DNA of 64,000 nucleotides from Sphaerisporangium siamense (lineage in GTDB: Bacteria > Actinomycetota > Actinomycetes > Streptosporangiales > Streptosporangiaceae): the NCBI RefSeq assembly GCF_014205275.1, contig NZ_JACHND010000001.1:7316001-7380000 (forward strand), read 5' to 3'. Of this stretch, positions 27,248 to 34,826 are shown in pieces (the first letter of the stretch is position 1; every line of letters starts with the position of its first letter). The notes under the pieces were generated by a model. The model had not been told where the DNA came from. It saw only the letters and a list, made by a program, of their open reading frames with translations, and did no database searches. A program made the translations under genes and the position numbers.

Positions 27248-29382
27248 CCGGCCTGCACCCCGTCGTGGAGCACCACATCGTCAACACGCTGGGCTGGCCG
27301 TCCCTGCGTCCCCTGCAGAGCGCGGCGGTGGAGCCGCTCGCCGGCGGTTCGGACGCGCTGCTCCTCGCCCCCACCGCGGCGGGGAAGACCGAGGCCGCCG
27401 TCTTCCCTCTGCTGTCGCGCATGGCCGCGTCGAACTGGCACGGCACGTCCCTGGTGTACGTCTGCCCCATCAAGGCGCTGCTCAACAACCTGCTGCCCCG
27501 GCTGGAGGGGTACGCGGCGTGGCTCGGCAGGCGGGTCGCCCTGTGGCACGGCGACGTGCCCACGGGCACCCGTAGGAAGATCCTGCGCGAGCGACCGGAC
27601 ATCCTGCTGACCACGCCGGAATCGCTCGAATCCATGCTGGTCAGCGTCAACGTCGACCACCGGGAGTTCTTCGCCGGGCTCCGGGCCATCGTGGTGGACG
27701 AGGTGCACGCCTTCGCCGGCGACGACCGCGGCTGGCACCTGCTGGCGGTGCTCGAACGGCTGACCCGCGTCACGGGACGGCCGCTGCAACGCGTGGGACT
27801 CTCGGCGACGGTCGGCAATCCCGGCGAGCTGCTGCGCTGGTTGCAGGGCTCGGGGGCCGGCACGCGCCCCGCGCAGGTCGTCGCCCCCGACCTGAACGGG
27901 AACGCCCCGTCCGTGACGCCTCTCGGCCCCTCCGTCAGGGACGCACCTCAGGCTCCCCCACCTGGCGACATCCGGCTCGACTACGTCGGCACGGTGTCCA
28001 ACGCGGCCACCGTCATCTCCTCCCTGCATCGCAGCGAGAAGCGGCTGGTGTTCTGCGACTCCAAACAACTCGTGGAGGAACTCGGGCACGCCCTGCGCGC
28101 CCGGGGAGTGACCACGTTCCTGTCCCACGCGTCGCTGTCTGCCGACGAGCGCCGCCGCTCGGAACAGGCGTTCGCCGAGGCCCGCGACTGCGTGATCGTC
28201 TCCACCTCCACCCTCGAACTCGGCATCGACGTCGGGGACCTCGACCGGGTGATCCAGCTCAACGCGCCCATGACGGTCGCCTCGTTCCTCCAGCGCCTCG
28301 GCCGTACCGGACGACGGCCCGGGACGCTGCGCAACTGCCTGTTCCTGGCACTGAACGAGGAGGCGCTGCTGCACGCGGCGGGCCTGCTGCTGCTGTGGGG
28401 CCGGCACTGGGTCGAGCCGGTCACCCCGCCGCCCGAACCCCGGCACATCGCCGCCCAGCAGGTGCTCGCGCTGTGCCTGCAGGAGCACCGGGTCGGCGAC
28501 CGGCTCTGGCAGGAGTGGTGGAACGGGCTCGGCCCGTTCGGAGCCACCGCCGCGCCCATCGTGAGCCACCTGATCGACGCCGGATACCTCGACCGGGACG
28601 GCGGGATGCTGTTCATCGGGCCCGAGGCCGAGCGCAGGTTCGGCCACCGGCACTTCATGAACCTCACCGCCGTCTTCACCGCCGCACCGGAGTTCACCGT
28701 ACTGGCGGGACGCACCGAGATCGGGCGCACCGACCCGGCCCTGCTGACCGAGGAGATCGAGGGGCCGCGTCTGCTCCTCCTAGGCGGCCGCACCTGGCGG
28801 GTCACCTACATCGACTGGCGGCGGCGGCGCTGCTTCGTCGAACCGTCGGACGGCCACGGCAGGGCCCGCTGGAACGGCGTCGGGATCGGCGGCCTGTCGT
28901 TCGCCATGGTCCGGGCGATGCGCTCGGTGCTCCTCGGCGCCGACCCTCCCGTCCAGCTCACCCGGCGTGCCACCGAGCGCCTCGCCGTCCTGCGCGAGGA
29001 GGCCGTCGAGTCGGTGCATCCGGGCGGTACGGTCATCACCCGCTCACCCGGCGGGGACGTCCGCTGGTGGACGTGGGCAGGCTTCCGGGCCAACGCGACC
29101 CTGGCCGCCACGCTGGCCGGAGTCGCCGACCCGGGGCAACGGGTGGAGGACGCCTTCATACGACTCCGGGAGGAACTCACCCCGGACATGTGGAAGGCCG
29201 CCACCGGGGACGCCCCGGAACGGCTCTGCCTGCCCGACGTGGACGAGAAGGCGCTGAACGGCCTGAAGTTCAGCGTCGCTCTCCCCCACCGTCTCGCCAC
29301 CGCCACCCTGGCCGCCCGCCTCGCCGACCTGAACGGAGCGGCGTCCGTCCTGCGGGAACCAGCACGGTTCAGCATGTTGTGA
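27244..29382 (+). CDS. brxHI: BREX-2 DEAD/DEAH-box helicase BrxHI
   Basis: A 712-residue superfamily 2 helicase resembling Lhr-type enzymes. It has Walker A LLAPTAAGKTEAA (about 41-53), VVDEVHAFAGDDRGWHL (DEVH motif II), VGLSATVGNP (motif III), and in the second RecA lobe STLELGIDVGDLDRVI and FLQRLGRTGRRPG (motif VI). A GTG start overlaps the brxD stop as GTGA. It is the last gene of the BREX-2 operon; the pglW-pglX-pglY-pglZ-brxD-brxHI order is the canonical type 2 layout. The final codons (LNGAASVLREPARFSML) recur just downstream as a partial duplicate. Confidence 0.93.
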   Translation: MTGLHPVVEHHIVNTLGWPSLRPLQSAAVEPLAGGSDALLLAPTAAGKTEAAVFPLLSRMAASNWHGTSLVYVCPIKALLNNLLPRLEGYAAWLGRRVALWHGDVPTGTRRKILRERPDILLTTPESLESMLVSVNVDHREFFAGLRAIVVDEVHAFAGDDRGWHLLAVLERLTRVTGRPLQRVGLSATVGNPGELLRWLQGSGAGTRPAQVVAPDLNGNAPSVTPLGPSVRDAPQAPPPGDIRLDYVGTVSNAATVISSLHRSEKRLVFCDSKQLVEELGHALRARGVTTFLSHASLSADERRRSEQAFAEARDCVIVSTSTLELGIDVGDLDRVIQLNAPMTVASFLQRLGRTGRRPGTLRNCLFLALNEEALLHAAGLLLLWGRHWVEPVTPPPEPRHIAAQQVLALCLQEHRVGDRLWQEWWNGLGPFGATAAPIVSHLIDAGYLDRDGGMLFIGPEAERRFGHRHFMNLTAVFTAAPEFTVLAGRTEIGRTDPALLTEEIEGPRLLLLGGRTWRVTYIDWRRRRCFVEPSDGHGRARWNGVGIGGLSFAMVRAMRSVLLGADPPVQLTRRATERLAVLREEAVESVHPGGTVITRSPGGDVRWWTWAGFRANATLAATLAGVADPGQRVEDAFIRLREELTPDMWKAATGDAPERLCLPDVDEKALNGLKFSVALPHRLATATLAARLADLNGAASVLREPARFSML

Positions 29383-29433
29383 TTTGAGCGGAGCCGCATC
29401 GATCCTGCAGGAACCAGAAAGGTTCAGCATGTT
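29330..29433 (+). repeat. Tandem duplicate of the brxHI 3' end
   Basis: The last 49 bases of brxHI coding (29330-29378) recur with mismatches at 29385-29433. The second copy still reads LSGAASILQEPERFSMF in frame, compared with LNGAASVLREPARFSML in the gene. Conservative amino-acid changes suggest the copy comes from a diverged brxHI homologue rather than a recent local duplication. It marks a likely recombination junction at the end of the BREX module. Confidence 0.75.
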
Positions 29434-29509
29434 CCGATCCAGCAGGACGGAGACGGCGTGGGCTCCCGGGCCGATGTCCGCGATCGAACGGGCGGGCACG
29501 CCCGCGCAG

Positions 29510-31396
29510 TCACTCCCCGAGTGTCTGCGGCTGTTGGATCATGGTGTCGAAGTACCGCTTGGTCTCCGGGTCCACGGCGTATATAGCGGTGCCGACCATG
29601 CCGCGGGTGAGCAACACCTTGTAACTGTTGCGGATCAGCCGGTCCGCCTCCGCGTCACTGACCTTCCTCGTGAGCGCAGGGTCCTTGCTCGCGGAGCGGA
29701 CCGTGATCAGCTTGCCGTCGCGGGCGACGAGGTCCGGGCCGATGATGACACCGTTCCAGTCGTACTCGAAGCCCTGGGCGGTGAAGACGCAGCCCACCTG
29801 GCCGAACCCGCCGGGCTCGGTCGCCCACAGCTCGCTCGCTGGGGCGTCACCGACGGCTCGGTCGCCCTTGACGTTCCACGGACGTTCCCATTCGCCGATC
29901 CGCACGTCAGGGACCAGCGCCCCATCCTTGGGTTCGCTCCACTTCCAGCAGTAGCCGGCGGTCATGCGAGCGGAGTAGTCACCGTCGCGCTTGGTCCGCA
30001 GCAGCGCCTCCAAGTCGTGCGGTGAGTCGGCCAGAGTGACCTCGAAGTGGTCGTCGCCCGTCCATTCCTCCGGAGTACGTCCGCCAAGTCCCAGAAGCCC
30101 CAGCACCCAGTTCTCGTACGTCCGGCTGCCTCCGCATCGGAACTGCGCGTCGAGCGACACCTCGTGAACCCGCAGCCCGAGGGACTCGGCGTGCTTCCTG
30201 ATGTCCGCGACCGTGCCGAGCTCTCCGGGACGTACGACCTGGTGCTCGTCCAGCAGAAAGACCGGAACGCGGGCGGCCGCGATCAGCTCATTCACCTGGG
30301 GGCGGCCGGTGCGGTCGCTGCGTCGCGTGAAGCGGTTCGAGGAGTTCTCGCGGATCCGGTGTGCTTCGTCACAGATCAGCACTTCGAATTCGTTCGGCTC
30401 CGTCTTCGCGAAGTCGTTGAAGTACTTGAAGAGGGACTGCACACGTTTCGACCCCTTGCCGACATAGCGGCGCATGGTCTGCGTGAACGACCTGGACCCC
30501 GTGGCGTGGAAGGCCGCCCGTCCCTGGCGCGTCAGCTCGCCCAGCAGCGCCAACGCGATGACGCTCTTTCCGCTGCCGGGCCCGCCCGACACGATGACGA
30601 CTTCCTTGGAGTTCGACCGACGGGCCTGCTCCACGTGATGCATGACGAGCTCGTACGCGAGGCGCTGTTCCGCGAGCAGCTTGAACTGCTCGCGGTCCTT
30701 GATCTCCGCGGCGGCGAGCTTCAGTAGCTGCTTGGAGGGACGCACAGCGGTGGTGAGCAGCCGGTCGGCGGCCTCCGCGCCGGGCCGCGGAGCGAACCGG
30801 TCCCGGAGGTACTCGAGGAACGCCCCCCGCCGGGTCTTGGTGAACATCCGGCTGTGATCGTCCTGGACGAGGTCATACAAGTCACGGACATCAAGGTCGG
30901 CGGCGTTGTGGAGGTAGGCGACACCTCGGACCGCCTGCTGGTCGCCTCCCAGAACGGCGGCGAAGTCGGCGATGTACTCGCAGTATCCCTGAACCTGAAG
31001 CAAAGGGTGCAGCTGGGGCCGGGACATACCCCCGACGAGGACCAGTTTGTGATCATCCTCGTAGAGATCGGCCTGGCTCCACTGCTTCAACTCCACGACG
31101 ACATAGGCGTCTTCGCCCGTGCGGCGGTCGACGCCGGCGAGCACCACGTCGGCTCGCTGGCTGGTCAGGGGAAGCTGGTACTCGACCATCATTTCGACCG
31201 CGCCCAGCCCGGCGTCGACCAAATCGTTCGCGAGCACGGGAAGGCTGCTGTCCCACGACCGGCGCTCGGCCTGCGAGGGCGTGATTCCCATGGTCATCCG
31301 CAGATGCTCGGCAAGACGCTCACTCAACCGCCGTTCCGCGAGCGACTCCGACGCGAGCTTGACCAAACCCTCGGCAGAATGCCGAAACGCCGTCAC
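29510..31396 (-). CDS. DUF2075 nuclease-helicase protein (paralogue A)
   Basis: A 628-residue protein. Its N-terminal third resembles a PD-(D/E)xK nuclease (RADVVLAGVD with D83, then VVVELKQW with E102 and K104). A superfamily 1-like DUF2075 helicase/ATPase follows, with Walker A SGGPGSGKSVIALALLG (about 270-286), LICDEAHRIREN (motif II), VPVFLLDEHQVVRPGE (motif III region) and QFRCGGS. The C-terminal FTAQGFEYDWNGVIIGPDL and SYKVLLTRGM are typical SF1 motifs V/VI. DUF2075 proteins recur in defence islands, often fused to nuclease or GIY-YIG domains. It is head-to-head with a clear paralogue across about 330 bases. Confidence 0.85.
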   Translation of the reverse strand: MTAFRHSAEGLVKLASESLAERRLSERLAEHLRMTMGITPSQAERRSWDSSLPVLANDLVDAGLGAVEMMVEYQLPLTSQRADVVLAGVDRRTGEDAYVVVELKQWSQADLYEDDHKLVLVGGMSRPQLHPLLQVQGYCEYIADFAAVLGGDQQAVRGVAYLHNAADLDVRDLYDLVQDDHSRMFTKTRRGAFLEYLRDRFAPRPGAEAADRLLTTAVRPSKQLLKLAAAEIKDREQFKLLAEQRLAYELVMHHVEQARRSNSKEVVIVSGGPGSGKSVIALALLGELTRQGRAAFHATGSRSFTQTMRRYVGKGSKRVQSLFKYFNDFAKTEPNEFEVLICDEAHRIRENSSNRFTRRSDRTGRPQVNELIAAARVPVFLLDEHQVVRPGELGTVADIRKHAESLGLRVHEVSLDAQFRCGGSRTYENWVLGLLGLGGRTPEEWTGDDHFEVTLADSPHDLEALLRTKRDGDYSARMTAGYCWKWSEPKDGALVPDVRIGEWERPWNVKGDRAVGDAPASELWATEPGGFGQVGCVFTAQGFEYDWNGVIIGPDLVARDGKLITVRSASKDPALTRKVSDAEADRLIRNSYKVLLTRGMVGTAIYAVDPETKRYFDTMIQQPQTLGE

Positions 31397-31725
31397 GAAC
31401 TACCCCCACGCAGCACGAAATCTCGTGCGGTATGGGGGCATGTCCGTGATCAGTGGATCAGCGGAAGCCCGTCGGGCCGCATCACTTATGTGTCAGGCAG
31501 GCTACAGCGATCAACCGTCAAATCCGACCCAATCTGCAGAGCCATCGGAGCTGGGCCACGGGCCGACAATGACGCGCGCGAGCACGGTCGGGCCGCGTCT
31601 CGGGGCTGCCTAGATATCAGATTGTGGGTGTACGCCGCTAAGGTACTACCTGTACCATTTAACCCGCCTTCGTCCGTGGCCACGCTGCCGACCTCTTGGC
31701 CGGCGCCGTCTTGGGGAGCGCGCTC
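31397..31725. other. Divergent intergenic region between DUF2075 paralogues
   Basis: About 330 bases separating two head-to-head genes. It must hold both promoters. The stretch 31610-31670 is AT-richer (ATATCAGATTGTGGGTGTACG and ACTACCTGTACCATTT), as expected of promoter DNA. No gene was found. Confidence 0.45.
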
Positions 31726-33600
31726 GTGGCGTTGCGGTGCCTTTACCAGGGCAGTACCGGCGAGCTTGCCACCGCGCTCACCCGCGAAGGCTTCAGTGAC
31801 GAACTGAAGCAACGCTTCCGAGACGTCTTCTGGCAGGAGCCGTCCGAGCGAGAAGTCCGCTCCTGGACCAACAGCATTCCAAGCGTGGTCGCCCTGCTTG
31901 TTGAGGCCGGCCTCGAGGACGTACAGGTGCTCCTGGAGTTGAAGGCTCCGATCACCGACGTGCGTATGGACATGGTTCTCGTCGGCACCTTCCCGCAATC
32001 GGACCTCATATCGGTCGTGGTGGTGGAGAACAAGCAGTGGTCCTGGATTCGGCCAGATGCCGGAATGGTGCGGCTGAGCAGGGACGGGATGCCGCAACTA
32101 CATCCGGCCAACCAGGTATGGGGCTACCTGCAGGTGCTGCACGGCTACGTCCCTATGCTCCGCGACGGGAGACTGTGCGGCATCGTTAACCTGCACAATG
32201 CCCCCGCACCTATGGTCGACGCCGTCAGGCCCAAAGTGCAGTGCTTGGAGGAGGTGGTGCAGCGGTGGGTGGCGATGTATGGCGCGGGAGATCAGCGCCA
32301 GGAGTTCAAGGAGGTGCTTCGCCGGCAACTGTCGGGCAGACATGCCACGGAGCAGGCCGAACTCCTGCTGCAGGCGCCGGTCAAGCCCGCCGAAGGCCTC
32401 ATGACGCACGTCGCCCGGTGCGTGCGCGAACGTACGGTATTCCCGCTGCTGGATGAGCAGCGGGAGGCCTATGACTACGTCCGCCACCTGGTGGCCGCGA
32501 GCAAGCAGGGCGTGCGTAAGGAGATCGTTGTCATTGTCGGTGGTCCTGGCACCGGCAAGAGTGTGATCGCCGTAGAACTGCTCGGCACACTGACCCGTCA
32601 GAAGGTGCACGCCCTCCATGCGACCGGCAGCCGATCCTTCACTCGGACCCTGTGGAAGTATGCGGGCCTGCCCGGCAGGCAGCGAGGAGTCTTCACCTAC
32701 TTCAACGCCTTCTCCGACGCCACCCCCAACGATGTCGATGTGATCATCGCGGACGAGGCACACCGCATCCGCAGAACCTCGCGTGACCGTATGGATGAGA
32801 GGGATCCGCGCGAGCCCCCGCCGCAGATCGACGAGCTGATCCACGCCGCCCGCGTGCCGGTGTTCTTGCTCGACGAGCACCAAGTCGTGCGCCGCGGCGA
32901 AGTCGGATCTCTTGAGCTCATCCGTAACAGGGCCAGACATCTGGGGTGCGGAATCCGCGAAATCAACCTGAGTCACCAGTTCCGTTGTGCCGGCTCACCG
33001 GAGTACATCCACTGGGTGGAGCGTTTGCTCATGCTCGCCCCCAACACGGGGCGGCCCATGTGGCAACCACTGAAGAACTTCACGCTGTACGTCGCTCGTA
33101 CCCCGCTGGCGATGGAGAACTACCTCAAGGCACGGGTGGCAGAGAATCACAAGGCCCGGATAGCGGCAGGCTTCTGCTGGCCGTGGAACAAGCCGAACAC
33201 CGACGGGGGTCTGCCGTGCGACGTGGTCATCGGAGATTGGCGGCGGCCGTGGAACTCGAAGGCCGAAGACTACGTCAACGGTGTGCCGCCATCTCCCTTA
33301 TGGGCCACCGACCCGGCCGGCTTCGGCCAGATAGGCTGCATCTACAGCGCCCAGGGGTTCGAATACGACTACGCCGGAGTCATCTTCGGCCCTGACCTGA
33401 TGTGGCGGAACGGGTGGCGGACCGAACGCCGTCATAACAGGGACCCGGACCAGATCAACGCCGATGACTTTCACACGGTCATCCGCAACACCTACCGAGT
33501 ACTGTCAACTCGCGGGATGCGAGGCACCGTCCTCCACTCCGTCGATCCCGACACCAACCAACTGCTGATCGATTTGGGTGTCCCCCCCTTGGAGGACTGA
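31726..33600 (+). CDS. DUF2075 nuclease-helicase protein (paralogue B)
   Basis: About 624 residues, paralogous to the divergent neighbour along its whole length. It has an N-terminal nuclease-like core (VRMDMVLVG, VVVVENKQW, with the middle of the ExK motif altered to ENK), Walker A VGGPGTGKSVIAVELLG, the shared HATGSRSFTRTLWKY, VIIADEAHRIRRTS, VPVFLLDEHQVVRRGE, QFRCAGS, YSAQGFEYDYAGVIFGPDL and TYRVLSTRGM. The GTG at 31726 was chosen over an upstream TTG because the resulting N-terminus aligns with the paralogue and follows GGGGAG. A TTA codon lies at 33298. It probably acts on nucleic acid in phage defence; whether the two form a heteromer is unknown. Confidence 0.85.
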   Translation: MALRCLYQGSTGELATALTREGFSDELKQRFRDVFWQEPSEREVRSWTNSIPSVVALLVEAGLEDVQVLLELKAPITDVRMDMVLVGTFPQSDLISVVVVENKQWSWIRPDAGMVRLSRDGMPQLHPANQVWGYLQVLHGYVPMLRDGRLCGIVNLHNAPAPMVDAVRPKVQCLEEVVQRWVAMYGAGDQRQEFKEVLRRQLSGRHATEQAELLLQAPVKPAEGLMTHVARCVRERTVFPLLDEQREAYDYVRHLVAASKQGVRKEIVVIVGGPGTGKSVIAVELLGTLTRQKVHALHATGSRSFTRTLWKYAGLPGRQRGVFTYFNAFSDATPNDVDVIIADEAHRIRRTSRDRMDERDPREPPPQIDELIHAARVPVFLLDEHQVVRRGEVGSLELIRNRARHLGCGIREINLSHQFRCAGSPEYIHWVERLLMLAPNTGRPMWQPLKNFTLYVARTPLAMENYLKARVAENHKARIAAGFCWPWNKPNTDGGLPCDVVIGDWRRPWNSKAEDYVNGVPPSPLWATDPAGFGQIGCIYSAQGFEYDYAGVIFGPDLMWRNGWRTERRHNRDPDQINADDFHTVIRNTYRVLSTRGMRGTVLHSVDPDTNQLLIDLGVPPLED

Positions 33601-33784
33601 CCTCGCCTGGCGAGCTAAGGGCTATAGCCTGCGCCACTCGGCCTCTTTCGCCCAACACCCGACCTGGCAGGGAGACGCCATAGCGTGTCGTCCCCGCGTG
33701 AAACAGCGGGTACTTCGTTGCCTGGCGGCGGACGACCTCACAGCAACGGCGTAAACGTCGTAGGCGTCGGTTACCGTAACCGAC

Positions 33785-34744
33785 ATGTCCGAATCTTCTT
33801 TCCTCATGGTGCATGTGAGCCAGACTGCTGCAGGGCAGGACAATCTTTCCTTCGGACTCGAGACTCGGACCTGGGGATTTCCGAACCCTCTTGAGAACTA
33901 TGCGGGCACCAAGATGGACTTCGTCATCCTCGGAACGGGCGCACCTCCGCGGGTGGGCCTCGAGATCTGGCTGCGCAACAGGATCAACCTGTATGTGTGC
34001 CAAGCAGTCGGAGACCTCTATGAGGGCACGGCTCCGCACTGGCCCGACGAGATAGAAGACCAGCACGTCAAATACCCGACGCGCTTCGGCATCGAACCGC
34101 TCGCCACGCTGGTCGACGTCCCCCTTGGCCCCACCGGCCCATTGCCCGAAGCGGCAAGCGACGCGATCCGCCGGTCAGGTGTCGATCGCGGCAACGGCAA
34201 GCCAGTCCGCTTCGATCCCGAGCAGCTGTTCAAACTCATGGGCGTCACTCCCAGGCGCACTTCCGCCGGTGCTGCGGTCATCCCGTTGAGCCGAACTCGC
34301 TTTGTCCCACCACCAGTACAACCCAAGCGACCGCGCGGATCCATACACGGTACGGGCGCAGGACGGCAGATCGACCCGCGCAAGCGCCAGGCCATCGAGC
34401 GCCACGCGGTTGATCTGGCGATACGGCACTACGAGCAGGCCGGTTGGACAGTGGAGGAGATCGGCAAGCCCTACGACCTTCGCCTGACCAAACCCGGCGC
34501 CGAACGGCACGTGGAGGTCAAGGGCACCACGGGCGCCCCCACGTCCGTGGAGTTGACGGCCAATGAAGTCCGCCACGCCCGTGAGTTCCCCGATGTCGAC
34601 CTGTTCGTGGTCAGCGACATCACCGTCAAGGGCTCTCCCCCTGACTTCACCACCAGCGGCGGCAATGTCACTTTGGTACCCAACTGGGAACCTGCTGAAG
34701 AAGACCTACGGCCCACCCGTTTCGAGTACCGCATCCCCTCATGA
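33785..34744 (+). CDS. PUA/EVE-like plus DUF3883 protein, candidate type IV restriction
   Basis: A 319-residue two-domain protein. Residues about 20-115 (TWGFPNPLENY, MDFVILGTGAPPRVG, LYEGTAPHWPDEIEDQHVKY, PTRFGIEPL) have the strand pattern and the WPDE...YPxRF signature of EVE/PUA-like modified-base readers. Residues about 205-300 are a DUF3883 PD-(D/E)xK-like nuclease domain, with IERHAVDLAIRHYEQAGW, then the Asp in PYDLRLTKPG and the ExK in RHVEVKGTTG. Readers fused to nucleases cleave modified phage DNA. The gene lies 184 bases after paralogue B, on the same strand. Family assignment of the N-terminal domain is by motif reading only. Confidence 0.7.
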   Translation: MSESSFLMVHVSQTAAGQDNLSFGLETRTWGFPNPLENYAGTKMDFVILGTGAPPRVGLEIWLRNRINLYVCQAVGDLYEGTAPHWPDEIEDQHVKYPTRFGIEPLATLVDVPLGPTGPLPEAASDAIRRSGVDRGNGKPVRFDPEQLFKLMGVTPRRTSAGAAVIPLSRTRFVPPPVQPKRPRGSIHGTGAGRQIDPRKRQAIERHAVDLAIRHYEQAGWTVEEIGKPYDLRLTKPGAERHVEVKGTTGAPTSVELTANEVRHAREFPDVDLFVVSDITVKGSPPDFTTSGGNVTLVPNWEPAEEDLRPTRFEYRIPS

Positions 34745-34826
34745 CTACCGCACCATACGGCCCCGACCAGTCGCTCGTGACATCCGGATTCGGGAGAGTG
34801 CCAGACGACCGTCCGGAGTGGCGAGG

